From: RGIG2000 sp045612665
GTDB taxonomy: Bacteria > Bacillota > Clostridia > Oscillospirales > CAG-272
Assembly: GCA_045612665.1 (NCBI GenBank)
Contig: JAZKZO010000003.1
Location: 1-64,000, forward strand
DNA length: 64,000 bases
Reading direction: 5' to 3'
The position numbers and the translations under genes were made by a program. The notes beneath the pieces were generated by a model. It saw only the letters and a program-made list of their open reading frames with translations. It was not told where the DNA came from and made no database searches. Positions 1 through 8,821 of the stretch are shown here, piece after piece. Numbering within the stretch: the stretch's first letter is position 1; every line of letters starts with the position of its first letter.

Positions 1-2
1 TT

Positions 3-78
3 TGGTCTGAGTAGCGGGATTTGAACCCACGGCCTCTACCACCCCAAGGTAGCGCGCTCCCAGCTGCGCTATACCCAG
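3..78 (-). tRNA. tRNA-Pro (anticodon GGG)
   Basis: On the minus strand this folds as a full cloverleaf. It has a 7-bp acceptor stem with one G-U pair, a D arm, an anticodon arm CTACC/GGTAG closing the loop TTGGGGT (anticodon GGG), a T loop TTCAAAT, and an encoded CCA end at positions 3-5. It reads proline CCC/CCU codons. A near-perfect promoter lies just upstream. No other tRNA adjoins it. Confidence 0.95.
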
Positions 79-89
79 ATACGCTATGT

Positions 90-118
90 ATTATATCACG
101 CGAAAATACACATGTCAA
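90..118 (-). promoter_or_regulatory. Sigma-A-type promoter of tRNA-Pro
   Basis: Minus strand TTGACA at 113-118, a 17-nt spacer, and TATAAT at 90-95. This is an exact consensus about 11 nt upstream of the tRNA 5' end, as expected for a strongly expressed stable RNA. Confidence 0.85.
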
Positions 119-211
119 TAGTTATTTTCTATATTTTTGAATTATTTATAACTGTTTGCGCAAACTAAAATCGAAATCTTTTGATTTCAATTTTTTATCA
201 GGGAGTTCATT

Positions 212-406
212 ATGGAAAAAAAGGCAAATCATTGTATTCATTGCACAGTTAAGTCGTGCGCACATCACGCTAAAACAACCAACTATTGCGTTCTTGATAC
301 CGTTTCTATCGGCACACACGAATGCAATCCAACCGCTTCTCAATGTGTTGATTGCGAGTCTTTTGTGCTCGACAAATGTAGCGACGGAAAGTGCTCCATT
401 AAATAA
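212..406 (+). CDS. DUF1540 cysteine-rich small protein
   Basis: This 64-residue protein has nine cysteines (8, 11, 16, 26, 38, 45, 48, 56 and 61). The pattern CxxCxxxxCxHH followed by a late CVDCESF is typical of DUF1540 proteins of spore-forming Firmicutes, which probably bind metal; their function is unknown. A GGGAG ribosome binding site lies 7 nt before the ATG. The overlapping longer frame from 156 has no such site and no recognisable protein. The gene stands alone between the tRNA and a terminator. The leader contains a palindrome (154-165) and a short GAAATC/GATTTC hairpin followed by T residues (173-196). Confidence 0.85.
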   Translation: MEKKANHCIHCTVKSCAHHAKTTNYCVLDTVSIGTHECNPTASQCVDCESFVLDKCSDGKCSIK

Positions 407-422
407 AGAATTTTTAAATTAC

Positions 423-455
423 AAAAAATCACCTGTAAGGGTGATTTTTTGTTTT
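423..455. terminator. Rho-independent terminator, bidirectional
   Basis: Stem AAAAAATCACC / GGTGATTTTTT with a 6-nt loop, sitting between the convergent DUF1540 gene (+) and yabQ (-). The A/T ends give a U tract in both directions. Confidence 0.85.
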
Positions 456-464
456 AACAATTTT

Positions 465-488
465 AGAATTTATAAATTTTAAAATTCT
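465..488. repeat. AT-rich palindrome (GAATTT...AAATTC type)
   Basis: Arms AGAATTT (465-471) and AAATTCT (482-488) flank an AT-only centre. It follows a terminator between convergent genes and just touches the end of yabQ. Similar palindromes occur at 17702, 40560 and 49743. Confidence 0.4.
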
Positions 489-1063
489 TATTTTCCCAAT
501 TTATATACTTCTACTCTACGGTTTGAGGTTTTTTGATGCGATTTTTTATCTTTATTTTTTGTGAATTTTATTTTTTTAAAATATGGCTTTATTTTCGAAT
601 ACAAAAACAAAAATGGCTTCGAAATGAAAAACACAATATATAAAAAGAACGCTCTTATTAAAAAGCTTATACATTCAGAGACCGATATAACTAGTCTTCC
701 AAGAGTTACGTAATATAATAAAATTCCAACGATTGCACCGCCAAATATATACCACCTCACAACGCCTGAATTCACATGATACGTATAAACAGTCATAACT
801 GCCGTTATTACTAAAAAATACGCCATATCCGTTACAAAAATCATAACATTTTCGGCTATTTTTCTCTTTGATTTTTGAAAATTGTAAGGATTTTTTATAA
901 AAGGAAGCTTTACCTTTTTCAACCTATCGCTAAATTTATTTACATAGCTAACGCCAAGTAACGTGCGAAATATCCTTACAACGTCATAAATTGCTCCAAA
1001 AGCAAGTCCCAAAACAACGGACATTAAAGCCACATTTATTTGCTCTGAAAAGGAAACCTCCAT
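488..1063 (-). CDS. yabQ: Spore cortex biosynthesis protein YabQ
   Basis: This 191-residue membrane protein has predicted hydrophobic segments near residues 9-31, 73-95, 103-122 and 133-156 and a basic C-terminus. The N-terminus with the signature GLAFGAIYDVVR is characteristic of YabQ. The Bacillus homologue sits in the spore outer forespore membrane and is needed for cortex formation. It follows yabP by 8 nt on the same strand, matching the conserved order rqcP-yabP-yabQ. The usual next gene, divIC, is absent here; a terminator and an unrelated convergent gene follow. Confidence 0.88.
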   Translation of the reverse strand: MEVSFSEQINVALMSVVLGLAFGAIYDVVRIFRTLLGVSYVNKFSDRLKKVKLPFIKNPYNFQKSKRKIAENVMIFVTDMAYFLVITAVMTVYTYHVNSGVVRWYIFGGAIVGILLYYVTLGRLVISVSECISFLIRAFFLYIVFFISKPFLFLYSKIKPYFKKIKFTKNKDKKSHQKTSNRRVEVYKLGK

Positions 1064-1071
1064 TTATATCC

Positions 1072-1356
1072 TCATTTAAAAATATCCATTATTGATTTTT
1101 TCTTTTTTTGAGAGGTATTGGTAAAATAAAAAATCCCGTTTATTTGACCATTTAAGACAAATTCTCCGCTTTCGGCATTGAATTTTTCGATTTTCAAATT
1201 TTCCCCCTCAATAGAAACGCCGAAATCCTCGCTTTGTGCCATTATAGTTCCATCATCGAAGCTTGTAACATCACTTATTCCTGTCATTTCCGTTCTTTTT
1301 CTTCCCTTTATAATCACGTCGTGCTTTATAATTTGCTCTTCCGTTTGAATATTCAT
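1072..1356 (-). CDS. yabP: Sporulation protein YabP
   Basis: The protein is about 94 residues, belongs to the YabP/YqfC family and is predicted to be soluble. The family signature is the N-terminal block with HDVIIKGRKR and TEMTGISDVTSFDD. The start is set at the ATG ending at 1356 because GGAGG lies 5 nt before it; an upstream in-frame codon (1371) has no such site. YabP is expressed in the mother cell under SigE in Bacillus and its exact role is unknown. It lies between rqcP and yabQ, the conserved arrangement in endospore formers. Confidence 0.88.
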   Translation of the reverse strand: MNIQTEEQIIKHDVIIKGRKRTEMTGISDVTSFDDGTIMAQSEDFGVSIEGENLKIEKFNAESGEFVLNGQINGIFYFTNTSQKKKKSIMDIFK

Positions 1357-1409
1357 AATAACCTCCAGCAATCTTCATATAAAATAATATGAAAAAGTGC
1401 CCGAGTTTA

Positions 1410-1655
1410 TTACTCGGACACTACCTCATAAAGCTCTGAAGCATCATTTTTTCTAACAACCTCGCGCACGTCAAGGACTCTAACCTTCAATTTCTTTTCT
1501 CCAAAGGCTATTTCTATAATATCTCCCTCTTTGACATCATACGAAGCCTTTACAGTCCTGCCGTTTACGCTCACATGAGCAGAATCGCACGCATCGTTAG
1601 CAACGGTGCGTCTTTTTATAATTCTTGAAATTTTAAGAAATTTATCTATTCTCAT
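1410..1655 (-). CDS. rqcP: S4-domain RNA-binding protein RqcP (YabO/HslR type)
   Basis: This 81-residue protein is almost entirely one S4 RNA-binding domain: MRIDKFLKISRIIKRRTVAND, then a VSVNGRTVKASYDVKEGD turn. In Bacillus subtilis the corresponding YabO protein, RqcP, binds the 50S subunit with RqcH and supports alanine tailing of stalled nascent chains. Position between HU and yabP supports this subfamily rather than a 16S-modifying S4 enzyme. No RqcH is visible in this window. Confidence 0.85.
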   Translation of the reverse strand: MRIDKFLKISRIIKRRTVANDACDSAHVSVNGRTVKASYDVKEGDIIEIAFGEKKLKVRVLDVREVVRKNDASELYEVVSE

Positions 1656-1663
1656 ATTATCTC

Positions 1664-1695
1664 CAAAAACAAATCCTGCGAAAATCGCAGGATTT
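1664..1695 (-). terminator. Terminator after the HU gene
   Basis: Perfect stem AAATCCTGCGA / TCGCAGGATTT at 1671-1695, followed in the leftward direction by a T-rich stretch. It lies between HU and rqcP, so HU is probably made mostly as a single-gene transcript. rqcP-yabP-yabQ then need readthrough or an own promoter. Confidence 0.8.
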
Positions 1696-1708
1696 ATTTA
1701 TATTAGAC

Positions 1709-1984
1709 TTATGCGTTAACCTTATCTTTAAGAGCCTTACCAACTGAAAACTTAACTGCCTTCTTAGCTGGGATTTGGATCTTTTCCTTAGTTTGTGGGT
1801 TGATACCGGTCTTAGCAGCTGTAGCCTTAACCTCAAATGTACCAAAGCCTACGAGAGAAACCTTGTCTCCTGCTACGAGAGCGTCCTCGATAGCTGCGAT
1901 AACAGCTGAAACTGCGATTTCAGCATCCTTTTTCTTAAGGTCTGCCTCTTTTGCTACTACTTCAATAAGATCTGTCTTGTTCAT
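1709..1984 (-). CDS. hup: HU-family nucleoid protein
   Basis: This 91-residue protein has the classic HU layout. An N-terminal helical dimerisation part starts MNKTDLIEVVAKEADLKKKD. The DNA-bending arm follows with GFGTFEVK and the proline-bearing tip GINPQTKEKIQIPAKK, then the helix FSVGKALKDKVN. A GAGGAG ribosome binding site precedes the ATG. It has its own promoter (2040-2068) and its own terminator. HU next to rqcP is a common Firmicutes arrangement. It compacts and bends chromosomal DNA. Confidence 0.95.
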   Translation of the reverse strand: MNKTDLIEVVAKEADLKKKDAEIAVSAVIAAIEDALVAGDKVSLVGFGTFEVKATAAKTGINPQTKEKIQIPAKKAVKFSVGKALKDKVNA

Positions 1985-2039
1985 GGTTTTTTCTCCTCTT
2001 TTATTTTACTGAAATCCTGTTTTCGGTTTTCGTACCTTT

Positions 2040-2068
2040 ATTATACCATTATAATACACTAATTTCAA
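2040..2068 (-). promoter_or_regulatory. Promoter of the HU gene
   Basis: Minus strand TTGAAA (2063-2068), 17-nt spacer, TATAAT (2040-2045), giving a short leader before the HU start at 1984. Confidence 0.8.
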
Positions 2069-2135
2069 GTCTAAATTAGAAAATTGTTACAAAAAAAGAT
2101 GTTTTTTTATTCAATTTTTATACATTTTCACTTTT

Positions 2136-3767
2136 TTAGGGCAATATTTTTGTTTTTTTCAAAATTTTCAAAAGCTTTCCATTGCCAAAAATCATTTTTA
2201 TCTCGCCCTCGGAAACGGTTCTCGTTCTCAAAACTAGCAATAAATATAAGAAAACAGCTACAAAAATAGACAAAATTGTAGCAACCGATGCAGGAATATA
2301 TAAAGATGCAAATCGGTATAAAAATGCAGCTGTACCGATAGAAGCTGACGAGCACAAAAGCGGCATAATAAGCGTTTTAAAAGTGCCCGGTAAATCTCCA
2401 ACATATTTTACAACAAATATAAGATTTATGCTAGATGCCGTTAAATAACACAAAACCGTGCTTATAGGCGCTCCCACAACTCCTATTTTAGCAAGCAAAA
2501 TATAATTAGATATCAATTTAACAGATGCACCTGCAATCATAGAAATTATCGGAAGACGTTGCTTGCCGACCGAATTTAAAAAAGAATTAGTTATTGCTAT
2601 AATTCCCAAAAACAAAACGGATGCCGATGCGATTGAAAGCCAAGGACCTGCGCGTTCAACCGAGTCCGCTCTAAACATTAAAAGACGCAATATTTGCTTT
2701 GAAAAGACTCCTAAGCCCATAGCACATGGCAGAGCTATTATCACGATAAATCGAAGGCTAAAAGACCTCATTCTTCTCTGCGCGTCTATATCCTTTTTTT
2801 CATATGCCGACGTTATCATAGGAACGAGCGCATTAGCTATAGGATATAAAATTATCGTTGGAAGATTGAACATTGATATAACGAGCGACGTATAATCTCC
2901 GTAATATATTCTTACCGCAATTTCATTCATTCCATACACAAGAAGGCGATTTTGCACCATTATCGTATCCAATATAGTTGTAAGAGATAAAACCGATGAG
3001 CTAACAGTTACAGGAATTGCAATAGATAGCATCTCCTTTAATATTTCCTTTGTTGTTCTCTTGTCATCACTTATACTTTCTCCAATAAAAAAACGATCTT
3101 CTCGAAAAAATATCTTTCTTAAATATAAGAATATCATTCCTAAAAGAACGCCTGCTGTAACGCCTAATATTGTATATGATGCGACGATATTATCTGCGCA
3201 TCCCTTTGATTTTGCCCACAAAGCAAGAGATATACCGACAACAACCTTACATATAGCCTCGATAAACTGAGAAATTGCCGTTGGAGCCATTAGCTGATAG
3301 CCTTGAAAATATCCTCTCATACAACTGCTTAAGCATATAAAAAGCATGGTTGGAGCAATAGCCACAATGCAAAGTGAGGTTTCGGGCGCACCGATTAACA
3401 GGGCTAGCTGTTTAGAAAAGGCTATCATAATAATTGAAAACGAAAATCCAATTATCAAAAACAAAATTATCGCTATATCAAATATTTTTTTGGTTTCTAA
3501 AAGTCGCCCCTTGGAGCGACTTTTAGCTATCATTATTGAAAGTGCAACCGGAAGTCCTGCAGTTGATATTACGTAAAGATACGCATATATCTCATATGCA
3601 GAGCTATAATAGCCTGCACCTATACTTCCGACAACTCGATTAAGCGCGATTTTAGATATAAGTCCCACTGCTTTAACAAGAAAATTTGCAAGAGTCAGCA
3701 CTAAAACTCCCGAAAAGAATAATTTTTTTGCGCTTTTTGGTTTTTTTCTTAAATCACACTTATTCAA
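2136..3767 (-). CDS. SpoVB/MurJ-like lipid-linked oligosaccharide flippase
   Basis: This 543-residue integral membrane protein has about 14 hydrophobic segments. The N-terminal motif region VKAVGLISKIALNRVVGSIG and the segment GYYSSAYEIYAYLYVISTAGLPVAL mark the polysaccharide-flippase (MVF) superfamily, with SpoVB and YabM as relatives. It probably flips lipid II or a related precursor during cell wall or spore cortex synthesis. Adjacency to the yab sporulation cluster agrees with the Bacillus yabM-yabN-yabO order; the MazG-like yabN is missing. It ends about 150 nt from the HU start. Confidence 0.8.
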   Translation of the reverse strand: MNKCDLRKKPKSAKKLFFSGVLVLTLANFLVKAVGLISKIALNRVVGSIGAGYYSSAYEIYAYLYVISTAGLPVALSIMIAKSRSKGRLLETKKIFDIAIILFLIIGFSFSIIMIAFSKQLALLIGAPETSLCIVAIAPTMLFICLSSCMRGYFQGYQLMAPTAISQFIEAICKVVVGISLALWAKSKGCADNIVASYTILGVTAGVLLGMIFLYLRKIFFREDRFFIGESISDDKRTTKEILKEMLSIAIPVTVSSSVLSLTTILDTIMVQNRLLVYGMNEIAVRIYYGDYTSLVISMFNLPTIILYPIANALVPMITSAYEKKDIDAQRRMRSFSLRFIVIIALPCAMGLGVFSKQILRLLMFRADSVERAGPWLSIASASVLFLGIIAITNSFLNSVGKQRLPIISMIAGASVKLISNYILLAKIGVVGAPISTVLCYLTASSINLIFVVKYVGDLPGTFKTLIMPLLCSSASIGTAAFLYRFASLYIPASVATILSIFVAVFLYLLLVLRTRTVSEGEIKMIFGNGKLLKILKKTKILP

Positions 3768-3784
3768 GGCTACTCCTCTTTAAG

Positions 3785-4693
3785 TTATTTTTTGCCAAGA
3801 AACTCTGTATAAAGCGAGTTCTTAGGAACATAGTCATAGCTTATAGAGTCAAGCTTTAAGAACTTTTGTTTAAGCTCATTTGCTTTATTATAATATTTAC
3901 TGTTTTCTTCAACCTCATTCAAAATATCTATTATATATCCCTTCAAAAGGAACAATTCATAGTCGATAAATGAATTGAGTTGAATTTTACAAATATCGTT
4001 TTTGTTAGGATAAATGCTTTCATCCTCGTTTTTACGCACCTTATCCCAAAGGAAAAGTGTAAATTCGGCATTTGCGCCACGGAATTTATAATCTCTTACC
4101 AAGCGTCTTGAAAGTCTTATGTCATCACGCTCAAAGACTACTCCATTAACACAAACGTCCTCGTCGACGTTTATAAAAACGCCCGCGTAGCTACGATTCT
4201 TGAAAAGTCTTGTGATTTCAGGATATACGGCTTGAATTCCCTCAAAAATGATAACACCGTTTTCGGGAATGTCAAATCTTTCGTAATGAGAGGTTTTTTG
4301 TGTAATAAAATCATAAACAGGCATATCAACGGACGTGCCCTGTCTTGTTGCATTAACACAACGCTCGAGAAGTCCAAGATCTAGTGCGTTCACGGAATCG
4401 TAATCGATGTCGTCATTACCTACAACCGAACGCTGTTCAGTTCTCTCTTTAAAGAAATTATCGAAGGAAACGACGGTAACCGGCCTACCACTCTTTTCAA
4501 AATCACTGATAATTTTATTTGCAGTAGTCGTTTTACCGGCACAGGTAGGGCCCGAGAGTAAAAGCGATTCAACGCCTGTGTTTTTTACGCGGTTTGAAAC
4601 ATCGCAAAGGCGCTTTTCAAATTCTGCTTCACACCTATTAACGAAGTTTATTTTGTCCTGTTCGTTCAAAAAAGAGATATTGATATGTCTCAT
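3785..4693 (-). CDS. Uridine kinase/phosphoribulokinase-family nucleoside kinase
   Basis: The 302-residue protein has a P-loop GPTCAGKTTTANK (about 48-60) and a substrate loop VSFDNFF. It also has a strand VIIFEGIQAVYP and a lid region RRLVRDYKFR, all typical of the uridine kinase/PRK fold. Clostridial members usually carry an N-terminal TGS plus threonyl-tRNA-synthetase-like part; here only about 35 residues precede the kinase core, so it is a short form. The start at 4693 has GGAGG upstream, and that site overlaps the end of hemZ. The true phosphate acceptor is unknown. Confidence 0.75.
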   Translation of the reverse strand: MRHINISFLNEQDKINFVNRCEAEFEKRLCDVSNRVKNTGVESLLLSGPTCAGKTTTANKIISDFEKSGRPVTVVSFDNFFKERTEQRSVVGNDDIDYDSVNALDLGLLERCVNATRQGTSVDMPVYDFITQKTSHYERFDIPENGVIIFEGIQAVYPEITRLFKNRSYAGVFINVDEDVCVNGVVFERDDIRLSRRLVRDYKFRGANAEFTLFLWDKVRKNEDESIYPNKNDICKIQLNSFIDYELFLLKGYIIDILNEVEENSKYYNKANELKQKFLKLDSISYDYVPKNSLYTEFLGKK

Positions 4694-4697
4694 ATTT

Positions 4698-6164
4698 TCA
4701 CCTCCTATCAAAAAACTCCTTTATTTGACCATCGGTTTTTTTATTCTCTCGCAAATATTCATATGGGTATTTTTGCGAAAATATTCTTAAAATTTCCGGC
4801 TTTTCCGTGCCGTTTTTAACTAGCTTTGTGGTTGCGCCTGCACCTATACCAAAAACGGTATGAGCATCGGACATCATAAACACGTTATAAAGTCCGAAAT
4901 ATTCAGGTCTTGCATATCCTATATTTTCAAGGTTTCCAACGGTATTTTTTTGTCGATACATATAATACGGCACATATCCGTTAGAGGTGAGCGCATTATA
5001 TGCATATTCCACACTACCTCTTGCCTCCTCATCGCTCATATTATAGATTTCGCCATTCTCGTTCAATATTCGTGCCGATTTTTTCACACAAAATGTATGA
5101 ACGGTAACGTTATCGGGCGAAAGGTCTATAATCTTATCAACTGTTCGTTTAAAGCTATCGAGGTTATCTCCGTCAAGACCCGCGATAAGATCGGTATTGA
5201 TGCTTCTTATTTCGCTATTCTTGACCTTTTCAAAGGCGTCAAAGAACTCTGACACGGTATGGTGTCTACCGATTGCAGTCAAAATGTCATCGTTTAGAGT
5301 TTGAGGATTGACGCTAATTCTATTAACGCCGTACTTTTTAGCAATTTTTAACTTTTGCTCGGTTATAGTATCGGGACGACCTCCCTCGAGAGTAAATTCA
5401 TCAAGAGATGATACATCAAGTATCTCGGCAATAGTACCAAGAACCTTTTCAAGCTGTTCCTCATTAAGCATTGTAGGTGTTCCGCCACCTATGTAAACGC
5501 AAGAGATTTCTAAGCCAATCTCGTTTATTAGCTTGACGGTTTCCTTGATATCAACGCAAATTCTATTAACATAATCAGGAATCAAGTCAAAAAGCTTCTT
5601 TCCTGCGTACGAAATAAACGAGCAATAATTACATCTAGATGGGCAAAACGGAATTGACACATAGATACTGCATTTATTATCGTTTGTCAAGGACATGATC
5701 GAGCCCTCGTTTTTAGCAACGGCTATGGCAAGATCTATTCTTTGCTCCGACAAAAGATATCTATTTTTAAGAATTTCTCTCGTCTTATCCTCTCCAACGC
5801 TTTTTAAAAGCTCATAGCAAACCTTGGAAGGACGAATTCCTGTAAGGAGTCCCCATGGAATATCCTTGCCTGTGAGCTCCTTGCACGCTAGATAAATAGC
5901 CTGTCCTATTGCGGTTTTTGCAGCTCTTTCCTCGCTTTCACAAGCATTCAAGAGATAAGTAATGCTTTTTTGCGTTTCAAAATTATCAGTGCACAAGCGA
6001 ACGCTAGCAACCATTTCGCTCTCGCCCTTTGTTAAAGAGGCATAAAGGGACATTTTGTCAACGTCCTCGTCTTCACTTTCAGGAAAGCTAATCCCGTGAA
6101 AAAACGCCATACAAAGGCTTTGAACATACGTTCTATTAATGCATCCGTCTAAAAATATTCTCAT
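4698..6164 (-). CDS. hemZ: Oxygen-independent coproporphyrinogen III dehydrogenase HemZ
   Basis: This 488-residue radical SAM enzyme has the cluster motif CPSRCNYC (Cys 174, 178 and 181), then YIGGGTPTML and a HemN-type barrel. An N-terminal extension of about 160 residues and the total length match HemZ rather than HemN or HemW. It oxidatively decarboxylates coproporphyrinogen III without oxygen in haem or sirohaem-related synthesis. Its ATG overlaps the dtd stop (ATGA), showing translational coupling. No other haem genes are nearby, so the flux in this organism is unclear. Confidence 0.85.
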   Translation of the reverse strand: MRIFLDGCINRTYVQSLCMAFFHGISFPESEDEDVDKMSLYASLTKGESEMVASVRLCTDNFETQKSITYLLNACESEERAAKTAIGQAIYLACKELTGKDIPWGLLTGIRPSKVCYELLKSVGEDKTREILKNRYLLSEQRIDLAIAVAKNEGSIMSLTNDNKCSIYVSIPFCPSRCNYCSFISYAGKKLFDLIPDYVNRICVDIKETVKLINEIGLEISCVYIGGGTPTMLNEEQLEKVLGTIAEILDVSSLDEFTLEGGRPDTITEQKLKIAKKYGVNRISVNPQTLNDDILTAIGRHHTVSEFFDAFEKVKNSEIRSINTDLIAGLDGDNLDSFKRTVDKIIDLSPDNVTVHTFCVKKSARILNENGEIYNMSDEEARGSVEYAYNALTSNGYVPYYMYRQKNTVGNLENIGYARPEYFGLYNVFMMSDAHTVFGIGAGATTKLVKNGTEKPEILRIFSQKYPYEYLRENKKTDGQIKEFFDRR

Positions 6165-6607
6165 TTTAGCACTTCACTATCCATTACTATCGTAACAGGA
6201 CCATCATTTAGAAGCTCTATTTTCATATCAGCACCAAAAACTCCCTTTTCGGTAGGAACTGAAGTAGAAATACAAGAGCAAAAGTATTCGTAAAGCTTGT
6301 TCGCTTCATCGGGCTTTGCGCCATTCATATAATCGGGACGATTTCCCTTCTTATAATTTGCAAGCAATGTAAAATTAGAAACGACAAGAACTGAACCATT
6401 AACATCCATAACGCTCAAATTCATTTTATCGTTTTCATCTGAGAAAATACGAAGCTTTGAAATTTTATTTGACAAAAGCTCTGCATCTCTTTCCGAGTCT
6501 CCGCCCTTTACACCCAGCAAAATTAACAGACCACCGTCGATTTTACTGTGCAACGCCCCGTCAATTGAAACGGAAGCATTCTTTACTCTTTGAATAACTG
6601 CTATCAT
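6161..6607 (-). CDS. dtd: D-aminoacyl-tRNA deacylase
   Basis: The 148-residue protein matches DTD throughout: MIAVIQRVKNASVSIDG at the start, KISKLRIFSDENDKMN, and the GP-containing C-terminal motif NDGPVTIVMDS. It removes D-amino acids (and glycine) wrongly attached to tRNA. The usual active-site motif SQFTL reads SNFTL here, a Q-to-N change next to the nucleophilic region. It overlaps both neighbours (relA stop/start TAATG, hemZ ATGA), in the common relA-dtd order. Confidence 0.9.
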   Translation of the reverse strand: MIAVIQRVKNASVSIDGALHSKIDGGLLILLGVKGGDSERDAELLSNKISKLRIFSDENDKMNLSVMDVNGSVLVVSNFTLLANYKKGNRPDYMNGAKPDEANKLYEYFCSCISTSVPTEKGVFGADMKIELLNDGPVTIVMDSEVLK

Positions 6608-8811
6608 TACGATGCTCCTACAAGTCTTGTTACTCTTATTACGTCTTTAATCGATCTAATTTTAGCGATAATCGAATCAAAGTGTCCTATATCTCTACAA
6701 GAAATCGTCATATTGATAAGTGTCGTATCCTCGATATTTCTTGTGCTGATAGAAACGATATCTACACGCATATCGGCTAATGCAACTGAAATTTCGGCGA
6801 GCATTGACATACGGTTATTTACAACAATTTGAATTGCCGAATCATATGAGGATTTATACGATGATGGCTTATCCCACTCTGCCTTGACAAATCTATTAGC
6901 ATTTTCCTCGTTAGCATACGCGTTGCTAATATTAGGGCAGTCCGCCTTGTGTACGGAAATTCCGTATCCCTTGGTGATAAATCCGATAATCTTTTCTCCT
7001 GGAAGAGGATTACAGCACTTTGCAAACTTAACTGCGCATCCGTCTTCTCCGTCAATTATAACGCCACCGTTTGATTTTTTGCGCTTTGTATTTTGAGGAG
7101 TTGGCTCAATAATATTGAGGTCTCTTTCGCTATTTTTGTGATTTCTTTCGTATTCATCGCGAATTTTAAGCTCGATTTTAGAAAGTGTTATTCCACCGTA
7201 TCCAAGCGCATTAAACAGGTCGTCCGCTTCATTCATTCCAAAGCGCTTTCCAACGATTGAAACGATTTCAAGCTTTTCGCTTTCTCCGCACACAAGTCTA
7301 TGACGGGCAAAAAGCTTATCAATTTCACTCTTACCAACGACAATATTCTCTTGGCGCTTTTCCTTTTTAAACCATTGACGAATTTTATTTCTTGCTTCGC
7401 TCGTTTTTACGATGCTAAGCCAATCTCGGCTTGGTCCTTTCGATGCGTTTGAGGTAAGAACCTCAACGATATCACCGTTTTGCGGTGCTGAATCAATAGG
7501 TGCAATTCTACCATTGATTTTCGCGCCAACCATCTTATTTCCAACACCGGTATGAATGGAATAAGCAAAGTCGATAAGCGTTGCTCCCTGTGGCAAAGCC
7601 ACAACGTCTCCCTTTGGTGTGAAAACGAATGTTTCGTCGTGGAAAATATCTATTTTGAAGGCATGCATAAACTCTTCTGAGTCGGCAGCCTCGGTTTCGG
7701 TATCAATGAGCTTCAAAATCCAAGCAAGTCTTTGGTCAACGTCAGCGGAAGTCTTTTCTCCACTCTTGTATTTCCAGTGAGCAGCGATACCGTATTCAGC
7801 GACCTGATGCATCTCACTTGTTCTTATTTGAACCTCGAACGGAATACCGTCCTTACCGATAACAGTGGTATGAAGTGATTGATACATGTTGGGCTTCGGT
7901 GTTGAAATATAGTCCTTAAAGCGTCCTGGAACACTCTTAAACATTTCGTGTATCATACCAAGCACGGTATAACACTCAAGCTCTGTGTTTACAATGATAC
8001 GAAGCGCATAAAAGTCGTAAATTTCATCAAACGATTTATTTTGGTTGTACATTTTACGATATACGCTATATACGGTTTTTACACGACCTTCAAGCTTAAA
8101 TTTAATATCCGTATGCTCAAGCTTTTCGGTTACAAAGGTCTTTAATTTTTCAATGAAATCAACGTTTTTACCGTATTTTTCCTCTATATGACCCTTTATT
8201 TCCTTGTATCCTATCGGGTCAAGATATTGAAGGGCATAATGCTCAAGCTCCTGCTTGATCTTTTGCATACCGAGACGGTGTGCCAAAGGTGCGTAGATAT
8301 GCATAGTTTCAAGGGCGGTTGTTCTGCGCTTCTCGTCCTTTTTAACGTACAAGGTACGCATATTATGCATTCTATCGCAAAGCTTGATGAAAATTACACG
8401 AATATCCTTTGACATAGCAAGAAGCATTTTTCGAATGTTCTCAATATGCGTTTCTTCCTTGTCTGTGATATTGATTGATTTGATTTTAGTAACGCCGTCA
8501 ACGAGCAATGCAACATCCTCGCCAAACAGCTCTCTTACCTTTGAAATGTTGGTTTTTTCAGGGCAATCCTCTACTGTATCATGCAAAAATGCGGCACAAA
8601 CAGAATCTGTATCAAGACCGAGAGTGGCAACAATTTCAGCAACGGCAATCGGATGCGAAATATAAGGCTCTCCGCTTTGTCTTAACTGTCCCTCGTGCAT
8701 TTCATCGGCATACAAAAAGGCTTTTTTAATTTTTTCAAGATCGTATTTTTTGCCATTGTTAGCTAAAATTTCAAGTAGCTGTTCAATTGGCTTTAATTTA
8801 ACGTTATCCAT
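6607..8811 (-). CDS. relA: Bifunctional (p)ppGpp synthetase/hydrolase RelA/SpoT
   Basis: This 734-residue protein is a full-length Rel. The HD hydrolase domain has YISHP (His53), FLHDTVED (His77-Asp78) and LCDRMHNMRTL. The synthetase region has GRVKTVYSVYRKM, YDFYALRIIV and YQSLHTT. A TGS domain (about 395-445) and a zinc-finger-like CCNPLPGEKIIGF follow, with a C-terminal ACT domain. Hydrolase residues are intact, so both activities are expected. It controls the stringent response. Order recJ-relA-dtd is conserved in Firmicutes, but the apt gene often found between recJ and relA is missing. Confidence 0.95.
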   Translation of the reverse strand: MDNVKLKPIEQLLEILANNGKKYDLEKIKKAFLYADEMHEGQLRQSGEPYISHPIAVAEIVATLGLDTDSVCAAFLHDTVEDCPEKTNISKVRELFGEDVALLVDGVTKIKSINITDKEETHIENIRKMLLAMSKDIRVIFIKLCDRMHNMRTLYVKKDEKRRTTALETMHIYAPLAHRLGMQKIKQELEHYALQYLDPIGYKEIKGHIEEKYGKNVDFIEKLKTFVTEKLEHTDIKFKLEGRVKTVYSVYRKMYNQNKSFDEIYDFYALRIIVNTELECYTVLGMIHEMFKSVPGRFKDYISTPKPNMYQSLHTTVIGKDGIPFEVQIRTSEMHQVAEYGIAAHWKYKSGEKTSADVDQRLAWILKLIDTETEAADSEEFMHAFKIDIFHDETFVFTPKGDVVALPQGATLIDFAYSIHTGVGNKMVGAKINGRIAPIDSAPQNGDIVEVLTSNASKGPSRDWLSIVKTSEARNKIRQWFKKEKRQENIVVGKSEIDKLFARHRLVCGESEKLEIVSIVGKRFGMNEADDLFNALGYGGITLSKIELKIRDEYERNHKNSERDLNIIEPTPQNTKRKKSNGGVIIDGEDGCAVKFAKCCNPLPGEKIIGFITKGYGISVHKADCPNISNAYANEENANRFVKAEWDKPSSYKSSYDSAIQIVVNNRMSMLAEISVALADMRVDIVSISTRNIEDTTLINMTISCRDIGHFDSIIAKIRSIKDVIRVTRLVGAS

Positions 8812-8821
8812 TAATTACTCC

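Noticed and set aside
156..482. 108-residue ORF overlapping the DUF1540 gene in another frame
   Set aside because: No ribosome binding site and no recognisable protein; the DUF1540 frame has the cysteine signature.
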